Shown here one piece after another: positions 32,404 to 42,765 of a stretch of DNA of 64,000 nucleotides. The stretch spans positions 11,685,035 to 11,749,034 of the forward strand of contig OX246747.1 in the NCBI GenBank assembly GCA_945910005.1, read 5' to 3'. The notes below the pieces were generated by a model, which was given only the letters and a program-made list of their open reading frames with translations, was not told where the DNA came from and ran no database searches. Source of the stretch: Isoperla grammatica. Its lineage: Eukaryota > Arthropoda > Insecta > Plecoptera > Perlodidae. A program made the translations under genes and the position numbers. Numbering within the stretch: the first letter of the stretch is position 1; the number at the start of each line of letters is the position of its first letter.

Positions 32404-34089
32404 TTTGGTCTAATTAATTAAGTATTACATTTTAGTCAATTACTTGATATCGAATACCGTGCGCCGCGCCGTACATAAAACGGAACATGTTGGTACACAG
32501 GTGCTAGGCCATGTGCTTCGCCACACATCATGTTAGTTTAATGTTTGCTATTTAATTAAATTTCTCACCGATGTAGTGCGGAATAACACACGCAAAGAAC
32601 ACCATGCAATATAATAACGACAACACGATCGTACGAAGCACTATTGTACATTGGTTATGATCTTAATTAAGCACAACAGGCTATTCAAAACACAAAACAT
32701 AACACCGAACCGAAACTATTTGCAAAGAACAGCAGCCGACAGATTGACGACACTCGCTGTGAGAAAGTAACCAATCACGGCTGTGGGTGATCAGGTGGAC
32801 TCGCTCTATAGCTAGGCAAGGGAAGCTCGCCGGCTGGACATTGCATGTCGCTGTTTGAATCACAGAGCAGCCGCGCCGTAAATTTGTGGATAGAAAACTC
32901 CTTCGCGGGGTGAAGGGAAAAGCGCGGGAATAGCTAGATCGAGCAGAACCGCTCACAGCGTGCAGTGCAGAATACACATACTGCCGCAACGGCCGTCATT
33001 GGGGATAAACGTAATCGTGCTATAGGTGCAATTGAAATGCATCTAAAACCACACATCAAACGAAGTCTCTCTTAGCCATTTGGTCAATGTTGGGGAAATA
33101 CATAGATAAGTGAAGTTTCTCTCAAATTCAGGTAGCGCTGCAGCGCCACAGCGCCTTAGGTAGAGCCCCAACTGATTTGGTGCACTGCCACCTGGTCTCG
33201 CTCCTCTTCTTGTGGGTTTTGCAAACTCTGCAGGGCTCGGTTGGCAATCCTTTGCGAGCTGTTTGCGGAATGTGTTTCGGTAACTGTGTTCCGAGTAGTT
33301 GTAGTAGTGTGAGTAGTAGTCCTTTTCGTTTTTTCTGTGCTGGTTGTTGTGCCCGCTATCATCGTCAGTTTCATCTTTAGAGGAACTGTCTCCAATTGCA
33401 TCGTTGTCACTGTCATTGTCACTATGCCTATCACACCACTGTCCGCTTCGCTCACATCGCTATCATACTCTAAATTACGTCTATCATTGTCCGCTTCATC
33501 ATCATTTATTTATTTTATGAATTATAATTTACTTGCACACAATCTTGATAACATTAACAACATCAACAACAACAACATCAAACCACAACTCTAAAAACAA
33601 ACTTAGGTTTTCTGTGAATGAGAAAAGACAAATATTGGTCATCTTTTTATTGGTGGGCACAAGAAAAGCAATATGCATTATTTATCTGAAGTGATAGTAA
33701 GTAAGTTTTATTTCCAGATCAATATAGCATATTACATTGTATACACTTTGTGATGACCCCTAAGTTTAATTGTCTGTGATGATAAGTAGCAATTTACTTA
33801 CCCTACACAAATAACTTTTTTGTTGAGGTGTTTGGAAAGGTGCATTTGCTATGAATGAAACAGGATGCAGTTGGGAGATTTTCCCTCACAATTAGACTAA
33901 AAAAACTAAAATTAATCTAAACAAATAATATTATAAATAAATATAAGACAAAATGTAAGACATAAGACACAAGACAAAAAAATAGGCCTACCATAAGTAT
34001 CTTACTTAGCCTATTCACAATACCAATCAAGATATCGGTGTTATTGTAGTTGGTCTTGCAAGAATTCTTTAACAGAGTAATTTGTTTTG
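32404..34089. other. Non-coding or heavily degraded region
   Basis: A - strand segment at ~33130-33520 reads in one frame as an acidic, Ser/Asp-rich stretch (SDNDSDNDAIGDSSS), which could be a decayed transposase N-terminus, but I cannot name it. Otherwise AT-rich sequence without features. Confidence 0.3.
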
Positions 34090-34299
34090 TTACATAAGGA
34101 GTTGTTTTAATTTGTTTTTAAAAATGCTCATACTAGAAGTGGCATTTAGACTTGTTGGTAGTTTGTTAAATAATTTAAAACTAATAAAATTGGAGTTAAG
34201 TTGTGAATGAGTTCTCCTGAAATAACTAGTGTGTATGTTGTTAGCTTGTCTTATGTTATGGCTGTGAATGTGTGCAATTGTTTTTGTCAATTTCTTCAT
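34090..34299 (-). pseudogene. LINE 3'-terminal ORF remnant
   Basis: The ~69-aa frame reads HNIRQANNIH, then FKLFNKLPTSLNA and FKNKLKQLLM before a stop, the usual C-terminus of jockey/CR1-type LINE ORF2. Upstream on the - strand the similarity breaks up with stops. Confidence 0.6.
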
Positions 34300-34419
34300 T
34301 AATCATATTTTTTTTAGATTTAGTATTGATTGAAACATGTATAGACTATAGAAAGTAAGTATTTTGTGTTTGATGAAGTGTGGCTTACAGTGAGGTTTAA
34401 TAAACAGTTTTTCTTTTGT

Positions 34420-35094
34420 TAAAGTAATAAAGGCTATTTTTTATCATTGAATCTTTGGTTTATGTTACTGATTTTTCCAATTTTCCTTATTTTACAATAT
34501 CTAAGCAATTATTCAATGCAGATTTATTGTCTATGTTGACCTTCCGTATAATTTTACAGTTTTAGGCCCGATATTATGAACTTTTGATAAATATTTAGTT
34601 ACCTACTTTCTTGTTTTATCCATTGGTTGTTGCTATGGTGAAAACAAGTTAGTTGCCTACTTTATATTTAGAAAAGTTTCATAATACCGGTTTCAAGTTT
34701 CATAATAAAAACAATATGAATAAAATGCATCTGAATCAGAATCTTTCAAAACCAGTATAACCCATTAAATGCAAGATTTGATTTTTAATTCAACAAAAGT
34801 AACCCTGTATTTTTAAGTTTACAGCATATCACTCAATTTATGAAGTTTGTTATGAACCTCATGTCATTTATAGATTTTTCAATTTACAATTGCATGATCA
34901 AGTGTGTAAATTAATGGTTGCGTACTTACCATTTTATGTAATAACACTCTATTAATTAATGTTTCGACATGATATACTATAAAATAACATAATACTGCTG
35001 TAAATTAATGGATGTGCACCTATTATTCAATGGTAAATGACTCCGTTTTGAAAATAGTACATATACAGCATGGTATATGCAATGCAAGACTACC
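34420..35094. other. AT-rich sequence before right subterminal region
   Basis: No gene is recognised. Confidence 0.4.
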
Positions 35095-35228
35095 TTACAT
35101 ATTATGCTTTTGTCACATCTAGGGTATTCCTAACCAATCAGCGAACTGCCCGAGAGAAGCCCGCGCAAATAACGATCGCTGATTGGCTAGGAATATCCTG
35201 TGACGAAAACATATGTAAGGTAGTCTTG
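35095..35228. repeat. 134-bp imperfect palindrome (foldback)
   Basis: Arms of ~55 bp begin caagactaccttacata and pair with the end tatgtaaggtagtcttg; a ccaatcagcga / tcgctgattgg pair lies near the centre. It lies just inside the right subterminal array. It is either a small MITE or a structural part of the transposon end. Confidence 0.7.
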
Positions 35229-35270
35229 GGTTGCCTATACTGTAAAATTACAGGATCATATTTTATGGTA

Positions 35271-36715
35271 CATGGTTCCGTTATTTAGAAATCACAACCC
35301 GTACATATATTGTATACGGTACTGTAAAATAAAGGGGCTGTGTCTGTAATTTGACTGAAGTGACCCTTCATTTTATGGTACATGGTTCCGTTATTTAGAA
35401 ATCATGAACCTTAAATATACGGCATGGTACTGTAAAATAAAGGGACCGTGTCCGTAATTTGACGGAAGTAAACCCTTCATTTTATGGTTCATGGTTCCGC
35501 TATTTAGAAATAATGAACCTTAAATATACGGCATGGTACTGTAAAATAAAGGGACCGTGTCTGTAATTTGACGGAAGTAAACCCTTCATTTTATGGTACA
35601 TGGTTCCGCTATTTAGAAATAATGAACCTTACATATACGGCATGGTACTGTAAAATAAAGGGACCGTGTCTGTAATTTGACGGAAGTAAACCCTTCATTT
35701 TATGGTACATGGTTCCGCTATTTAGAAATCATAAACCTTACATATACGGCATGGTACTGTAAAATAAAGGGACCGTGTCTGTAATTTGACGGAAGTAAAC
35801 CCTTCATTTTATGGTACATGGTTCCGCTATTTAGAAATCATGAACCTTACATATACGGCATGGTACTGTAAAATAAAGGGACCGTGTCCGTAATTTGACG
35901 GAAGTAAACCCTTCATTTTATGGTACATGGTTCCGCTATTTAGAAATAATGAACCTTACATATACGGCATTAAACTGTTTAATAAAGGGACCGAGTCTGT
36001 AATATGACGGAAGTAACCCTTCATTTTATGGTACATGGTTCCGTTATTTAGAAATAATGAACCTTACATATACGGCATTAAACTGTTTAATAAAGGGACC
36101 GAGTCTGTAATTTGACGGAAGTAAACCCTTCATTTTATGGTACAAGGTTCCGTTATTTAGAAATCATAAACCTTACATATACGGCATGGTACTGTAAAAT
36201 AAAGGGACCGTGTCTGTAATTTGACGGAAGTAACCCCTTCATTTTATGGTACATGACTCCGTTATTTAGAAATAATGAACCTTACATATACGGCATGGTA
36301 CTGTAAAATAAAGGGACCGTGTCTGTAATTTGACGGAAGTAACCCCTTCATTTTATGGTACATGGTTCCGTTATTTAGAAATAATGAACCTTACATATAC
36401 GGCATGGTACTGTAAAATAAAGGGACCGTGTCTGTAATTTGACGGAAGTAACCCCTTCATTTTATGGTACATGGTTCCGTTATTTAGAAATAATGAACCT
36501 TACATATACGGCATGGTACTGTAAAATAAAGGGATCGTGTCTGTAATTTGACGGAGGTAAACCCTTCATTTTATGGTACATGGTTCCGTTATTTAGAAAT
36601 AATGAACCTTATATATACGGCATGGTACTGTAAAATAAAGGGACCGTGTCTGTAATTTGACGGAAGTTAACCCTTGATTCTACGGTACATGACTCCGTTT
36701 ATTTATTGTGTCACA
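35271..36715 (+). repeat. Right subterminal array, 109-bp unit, ~13 copies
   Basis: The word ggtacatggttcc (or close variants) recurs with its catg at 35271, 35381, 35490, 35599 and then every 108-109 bp to 36688 (14 occurrences). Units contain ggtactgtaaaataaaggga and atttgacggaagta. The monomer is unrelated in full to the left array but shares short words (catg-tacc/ttcc, agtac). Confidence 0.85.
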
Positions 36716-36807
36716 CCTTATAAATACGGTTTAATGTACCCGTCAATTGAAAGGAACTGGGCCGTCAACTACTGTCTCCAGTAACAGTACCGTAAAAATA
36801 CCACCAA

Positions 36808-36820
36808 TTTTCTTACAGTG
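36808..36820 (-). repeat. Right terminal inverted repeat of giant transposon
   Basis: TTTTCTTACAGTG is the exact inverse of 3519-3531, followed by TG and the resumed SINE-like sequence (tgggcagg). Confidence 0.9.
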
Positions 36821-37200
36821 TGGGCAGGACCAAACACCGCTCTCAAGTTTCCAACAAGGTCCACTAGATCGCTTGTAGCGCTCTGCTAGGAGTAAATCCA
36901 GTAGACCTTGGTTTCGAATAGCCCTGCAGATTATATCGTTCGTGGGTAACAGCAAAAAGAAAACACATGATGGCATGAGATGTCAATTGTGAGTATATAA
37001 GAAAAGAAGAAAGAAGAAGGTATTTTAAGTGTTTACAAAAATAATATGAATTTTGCATTAGGTTTGCAGTAGTAGTTAATCGGAGATCATCCTAAACGTT
37101 CTTTGAAACCGGCCCCTCGGATGGCGTATAACGTAGACGCTTTGCTTACGGCCTGCACGCAATCCTGGAGGTTCCGTTTGACGCCGAGGTAGGGCTGCTC
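36821..37200. other. Block spacer right of the giant transposon
   Basis: It continues the interrupted block. It matches 60681-61066 nearly base for base, through caaacaccgctctcaag, an AAGAAAAGAAGAAAG tract and the ggtagggctgctc junction with the array. No gene is recognised. Confidence 0.75.
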
Positions 37201-39252
37201 CTGCATGCTGAGCACAGCTATCCGCTCCAACATGGCGCAGTAGTGCGCGTAGAACTCCTGCATGCTGAGCACAGCTATCCGCTCCAACATGGCGCAGTAG
37301 TGCGCGTAGAACTCCTGCATGCTGAGCACAGCTATCCGCTCCAACACGGTGCAGTAGTGCGCGTAGAACTCCTGCATGCTGAGCACAGCTATCCGCTCCA
37401 ACACGGCGCAGAAGTGCGCGTAGGACTCCTGCATGCTGAGCACAGCTATCCGCTCCAACATGGCGCAGTAGTGCGCGTAGAACTCCTGCATGCTGAGCAC
37501 AGCTATCCGCTCCAACATGGCGCAGTAGTGCGCGTAGAACTCCTGCATGCTGAGCACAGCTATCCGCTCCAACATGGCGCAGTAGTGCGCGTAGAACTCC
37601 TGCATGCTGAGAACAGCTATCCGCTCCAACACGGCGCAGTAGTGCGCGTAGAACTCCTGCATGCTGAGCACAGCTATCCGCTCTAACACGGCGCAGTAGT
37701 GCGCGTAGAACTCCTGCATGCTGAGCACAGCTATCCGCTCCAACATGGCGCAGTAGTGCGCGTAGAACTCCTGCATGCTGAGCACAGCTATCTGCTCCAA
37801 CATGGCGCAGTAGTGCGCGTAGAACTCCTGCATGCTGAGCACAGCTATCCGCTCCAACATGGCGCAGTAGTGCGCGTAGAACTCCTGCATGCTGAGCACA
37901 GCTATACGCTCCAACATGGCGCAGTAGTGCGCGTAGAACTTCTGCATGCTGAGCACAGCTATCCGCTCCAACATGGCGCAGTAGTGCGCGTAGAACTCCT
38001 GCATGCTGAGCACAGCTATCCGCTCCAACATGGCGCAGTAGTGCGCGTAGAACTCCTGCATGCTGAGCACAGCTATCCGCTCCAACATGGCGCAGTAGTG
38101 CGCGTAGAACTCCTGCATGCTGAGCACAGCTATCCGCTCCAACATGGCGCAGTAGTGCGCGTAGAACTCCTGCATGCTGAGCACAGCTATCCGCTCCAAC
38201 ATGGCGCAGTAGTGCGCGTAGAACTCCTGCATGCTGAGCACAGCTATCCGCTCCAACACGGCGCAGTAGTGCGCGTAGAACTCCTGCATGCTGAGCACAG
38301 CTATCCGCTCCAACATGGCGCAGTAGTGCGCGTAGAACTCCTGCATGCTGAGCACAGCTATCCGCTCCAACATGGCGCAGTAGTGCGCGTAGAACTCCTG
38401 CATGCTGAGCACAGCTATCCGCTCCAACACGGCGCAGTAGTGCGCGTAGAACTCCTGCATGCTGAGCACAGCTATCCGCTCCAACATGGCGCAGTAGTGC
38501 GCGTAGAAGTCCTGCATGCTGAGCACAGCTATCCGCTCCAACATGGCGCAGTAGTGCGCGTAGAACTCCTGCATGCTGAGCACAGCTATCCGCTCCAACA
38601 TGGCGCAGTAGTGCGCGTAGAACTCCTGCATGCTGAGCACAGCTATCCGCTCCAACATGGCGCAGTAGTGCGCGTAGAACTCCTGCATGCTGAGCACAGC
38701 TATCCACTCCAACATGGCGCAGTAGTGCGCGTAGAACTCCTGCATGCTGAGCACAGCTATCAGCTCCAACATGGCGCAGTAGTGCGCGTAGAACTCCTGC
38801 ATGCTGAGCACAGCTATCCGCTCCAACACTGCGCAGTAGTGCGCGTAGAACTCCTGCATGCTGAGCACAGCTATCCGCTCCAACATGGCGCAGTAGTGCG
38901 CGTAGAACTCCTGCATGCTGAGCACAGCTATCCGCTCCAACATGGCGCAGTAGTGCGCGTAGAACTCCTGCATGCTGAGCACAGCTATCCGCTCCAACAT
39001 GGCGCAGTAGTGCGCGTAGAACTCCTGCATGCTGAGAACAGCTATCCGCTCCAACATGGCGCAGTAGTGCGCGTAGAACTCCTGCATGCTGAGCACAGCT
39101 ATCCGCTCCAACATGGCGCAGTAGTGCGCGTAGAACTCCTGCATGCTGAGCACAGCTATCCGCTCCAACATGGCGCAGTAGTGCGCGTAGAACTCCTGCA
39201 TGCTGAGCACAGCTATCCGCTCCAACATGGCGCAGTAGTGCGCGTAGAACTC
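37201..39252 (-). repeat. 57-bp minisatellite array, exactly 36 units, inverted
   Basis: The 2052 bp equal 36 x 57, with the monomer of 1563-2873 on the opposite strand. It stays open in several frames on both strands (up to 759 aa) because the period divides by 3. On the - strand the frame runs from an ECLQDVYVAYKEGHAKELAW leader through the array to EQPYLGVKRNLQDC; a short ancestral coding piece is possible but unproven. Confidence 0.9.
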
Positions 39253-39349
39253 CCATGCGAGCTCCTTGGCGTGACCCTCCTTATACGCGACGTACACGTC
39301 TTGCAGACATTCGTACCTCAAACACGACGGACATGTACTTGCGATTAGA

Positions 39350-39652
39350 TTATTTGGGCTTAACATCTCATATTTTTGCTACGAGGCTAATCGAGACAAT
39401 GAGTGGGTGATATATGAAGATGAAATAGGGGGCTGTTTTGGAGGAAAGGGGCAAGTAGGAGGGCGCGAGAGGAAAGGGGAAAGGGGAGGAAAGGGGATTG
39501 GGGTGTGGACTGCATTTCGTCTGACTTCTCCTCCTCGACCAGTCCGGCTAGGGTGGCCCTACCAGAAGCATACGCTTCGGCCGGCATAGCTCTCGGGATC
39601 AACAAAGCACACAAACCTGCCCACCACAATAAGGTAGCAGTCCCTGGGCAGG
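39350..39652 (-). repeat. SINE-like repeat
   Basis: From ttatttgggcttaacatctc to gtccctgggcagg. It closes the interrupted block on the right. Confidence 0.75.
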
Positions 39653-39696
39653 AACCGCCATTTTGTAAAAAAATATTATTTTGTTTCGGTGCAAAA

Positions 39697-39835
39697 GTTT
39701 TTTCGTCGCACACAGGTCAAACGGCTTGACGGATTTGGTTGAAAGTTTCAGTAAACACTCGTGACTACTACACTAGATGTTATAAACATAACCAGCAAAA
39801 TTCGTGAAGATGCCAATCTACAAAAAAAAATGCTG
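39697..39835 (+). repeat. Isolated unit of the ~159-bp repeat
   Basis: It shares cgcacacaggtcaaacggcttgacgg and the tacaaaaaaa end with the triplet at 6289-6790. Confidence 0.65.
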
Positions 39836-39837
39836 AA

Positions 39838-40195
39838 ATGATTGATTAATGGGGCTTAACGTCTCATATTTATGCAACGATGGCTAATCGAGACGATGAG
39901 CGGGTGATAATGAAGATGAGAAAGATGATTATGAAGAATAAAGCCACATCCGAATCAGATCCATTGTTCGTCGCGTGAGTCGATTGATTGATTGATATTT
40001 GGGCTTAACGTCTTATATTTTTGCAACTTGGCTTATCAAGACGATGAATGGGTGATAATGAAGATGAAATTGGGGGCTCTTTGGAGGAAAGAGGCAAGTA
40101 GGAGGGCGCGTGAGAAAAGGGCAAAGGGGAGGAAAGGGGATTGGGGTGTGGACTGCACTTCGTCTGACTTCTCCTCCTCAACCAGTCCGGTTGAG
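39838..40195 (-). repeat. Two truncated SINE-like copies in tandem
   Basis: 39838-39977 is the tail part of the long subfamily. 39984-40195 is a second copy with the atatttgggcttaacgtctt tail type, cut within the accagtccgg region. Confidence 0.65.
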
Positions 40196-40198
40196 GAG

Positions 40199-40500
40199 GT
40201 TACTACACCCCTGCTAAGGTTGTGAAGATGATCGGTGCTTGCTGTGTACTGCACAATATTTGCATGGAAAACAATGTTCCTCTTCCAGAAGATCGACCAG
40301 ATATTGTACCTGGCAATGAGGATGATGCATTGGGTGTTGCAGCATTCAGCACAGGATCTGGCCATACGCAACAGAGGAGGCGCTATGCGGGCAGCATTGA
40401 TTGCTACAAGATTCAACAGGCCCTAAGCAGACCAACTGAGAAATTTGTTTTCAAAGTCCAAATCTTAAAACTATATTCCCTTCGGTTACATATCTCATAA
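40199..40500 (+). pseudogene. PIF/Harbinger transposase C-terminal fragment
   Basis: The open frame reads VVKMIGACCVLHNICMENN and goes on for ~90 aa to a stop. The (I/L)..CC.LHN.C motif is the hallmark of the C-terminal end of HARBI1-like DDE transposases. The N-terminal and catalytic parts are absent; a truncated SINE-like copy abuts it. The sequence after the stop (gtggtttaacctttccac ... aaggccccat) also occurs after the piggyBac pseudogene near 48740-48780. Confidence 0.65.
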
Positions 40501-40618
40501 TTCTGCAACATTTTCAGTTGATTCTGCTCCTTCCATTTAATAGCGGTGCCGTTATATTTTGTGGTTTAACCTTTCCACGTCAACAAAAAAGGCCCCATAG
40601 ATAGTTGAGACCGTGGCG

Positions 40619-40801
40619 AGATTGATTGATTAATGGGGCTCAACGTCTCATATTTATGCAACAATGGCTAATCGACACGATGAGCGGGTGATAATGAAGA
40701 TGAAATTGGGGGTTCTTTGGAAGAAAGGGGCAAGTAGGAGGGCGCGTGAGGAAAGGGCAAAGGAGGGGAAAGGGAAGGAAAAGTGATTGGGGAGTGGACT
40801 G
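40619..40801 (-). repeat. SINE-like repeat, truncated
   Basis: The tail half only (attgattgattaatggggct to gtggactgcc); it ends where the cttcgtctgac block should start. Confidence 0.65.
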
Positions 40802-41649
40802 CCATCTGCAACACTAATTAAGTGTTGGATTCCATTTGCAAACCTTCTAACTACAGTTGGTTGTTGTTATAGGTTTCAAGTGGGAGAAAACGGATAACCA
40901 AACAGTATTAATGGAAAGTTCCAATATTGAGCTGCATAGAATCAACACTTTAAGGAAGTATATACAAAACATTGATGGTGTAAATCTAGTCCTCGGCAGC
41001 AAAATATTGTAGACAAAACGTTGATTTTAAAGAGTAGAATGTCGGGCAAGACATGGAAAAATTAAGATACGAAAAGTGCAAAGCGTGGTGACATGAATGA
41101 TGGAAGGAGATTTATTGTGTTGCATGCGCGGAGGGGGAGAGGTGGTTTTATCCCTGAATCCAGTTTACTCTTTGCTTCTGGTAGTAACACTGGTAACTAC
41201 CATGGTGAAATGAATAGCAATAACTAAGCTACAATTAAAACTTAAAACAGGTTCAACTTCACTACACCAGCAACCGAATAACTGTCTTACTGACCGCAGA
41301 GGCAGGGAAGTTTTGTATTGTTCACAAAATTCCTATTCCAAACGGTTTTTTGCTGTCCTCGAGCGAGAAGGCTCTTAGGCCAAAAGCTTTAATAGATATC
41401 AAGGATACCATGATAGTCTTCTCTCTTCTGGGCACTGCTTAGTACTCGATAAGTAACTACCATACGGAGCAACGTGACACTGCATTGTGCAGAAGAGCAA
41501 TATTGAGGCACATATTTGACTAAGATACTTTGTATGAAACGCGGGTACCAATTTGAGTTTCGTTTTAATGGTTTGATGACTAAAGATGGAACTGTTCAGT
41601 GGGAAATATAGTACATGTTGATTCATTTAACATATTATGTAAGATATTT
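40802..41649. other. No gene recognised
   Basis: Short open frames lack motifs, and no repeat ends were seen. Confidence 0.4.
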
Positions 41650-42075
41650 TAGGGCTGCCCAACGATATCGATAATGGAAAAATAATTCGATATCGATATA
41701 GAATTATTATATCGTACATATCGCGATATCGAATTTGCGCCTAATAAGCTAAATGTTTAGAAAGAAAACGATTACGTCACGTCACGCCAATAACAATATC
41801 GCTGTTTTGTGTGGATATTTTAAATTTTGAATAGTATACACACAAACTGACACACATTATAAGACATTTCAAAGCTCAAACATTTATTTACGTATTACGG
41901 TAATGTTGTTTATAATAAGTGGCCTCTGGCTGGTCTGGAAATCCTAAAAACACACGAGGAAAGTTTCGATATCGCCGATATCGATACGTTTCTTGATAAG
42001 TTCGATATCACGACACGATATCGATAATTCTTCCCGCGATATCGATATGATCTTTTTTATCGTTGGGCAGCCCTA
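41650..42075. mobile_element. hAT-type MITE, 426 bp, with 8-bp TSD
   Basis: The ends are TAGGGCTGCCCAACGAT and ATCGTTGGGCAGCCCTA. The duplication AGATATTT is exact at 41642-41649 and 42076-42083. The interior near both ends is packed with cgatatcgat palindromes. Confidence 0.92.
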
Positions 42076-42412
42076 AGATATTTATTATATATCTCGCCCA
42101 ACGGGTGAAACTCTTCCCTAGGAATTGCAATCTATGCAGCCAATGTTCCTGTGTCCATCCCAGCTACCGACCTGTGAGGTTCACCGCGGTTCACCATCGT
42201 GATCGGGGAAACAGTTTAACCACGAGGTCTTGGAACCTTCAAGAAACGGACCGCGCGTCAGCCAGCAGCTTCCACGCCGTGCCAGAGTCAATTACCTGGG
42301 AAACTTAACAGCACGAAAACTTAAGAGGACGACGCTAACAAGACTTAGTTTTACTCTCACTACTACTTAATGCTTCAATCAAAATGTTCGAAAGAATGAA
42401 ATTAGGCAAAGC

Positions 42413-42725
42413 AATTGATTAATGGGGCTTAACGTCTCATATTTATGCAACGATGGCTAATCGAGACGATGAGTGGGTGATATATGAAGATGAAATAGGG
42501 GGCTGTTTGGAGGAAAGGGGCATATAGGAGGGCAGGGTTGAATGGGCAAGGGGGAGGGAAAAGGGAGGGGGGAGGATTTGGACTGCATTTCGTCTGAATT
42601 CTCCTCCTCCACCTGTCCGGCTAGGGTGTCCCTACCAGAAGCATACGCTTCCGCCGGCATAGCTCTCGGGATCAACAAAGCACGCAAACCTGCCCACCAC
42701 GATAAGGTGGCAGTCCCTGGGCAGG
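42413..42725 (-). repeat. SINE-like repeat
   Basis: A full-length type copy, attgattaatggggctt to gtccctgggcagg, abutting the reverse-transcriptase fragment on its right. I see no clear duplication. Confidence 0.75.
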
Positions 42726-42765
42726 TTCGATAAGTATCGGTGGGCATAGAGCACCCGAAACATCG

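Larger units (their letters stand above)
3519..36820 (+). mobile_element. Giant CACTA/EnSpm-like DNA transposon, 33.3 kb
   Basis: The left end reads CACTGTAAGAAAA and the right end TTTTCTTACAGTG, a perfect 13-bp terminal inverted repeat. It is flanked by a TG duplication (3517-3518 and 36821-36822). The paralogous block at 60.68 kb has the uninterrupted target with a single TG. Subterminal tandem arrays (113-bp x13 left, 109-bp x14 right) match CACTA architecture, where such repeats bind element-encoded proteins. Inside are a zinc-finger/CACTA-like DDE transposase gene and a seven-exon SAM-like gene, both on +. Much of the length comes from nested elements: a 4.6-kb Ty3/gypsy, hAT, pogo-like and TTAA MITEs. 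CACTG ends with a 2-bp duplication also fit the Mirage branch of the CMC superfamily; the exact family is not determined. Confidence 0.88.

Noticed and set aside
32681..33594. Frames of 60-102 aa as genes
   Set aside because: No recognisable domain, and overlapping frames on both strands; at most a decayed acidic transposase segment.
37076..39366. 726-, 759- and 549-aa ORFs as repeat proteins
   Set aside because: Same 57-bp artefact; there is no frame-specific pattern of synonymous change by eye.
39387..39713. Recurrent short ORFs containing RALLIPRAMPAEAYASGRAT
   Set aside because: They are translations of the SINE-like repeat and recur at every copy; no evidence of expression.
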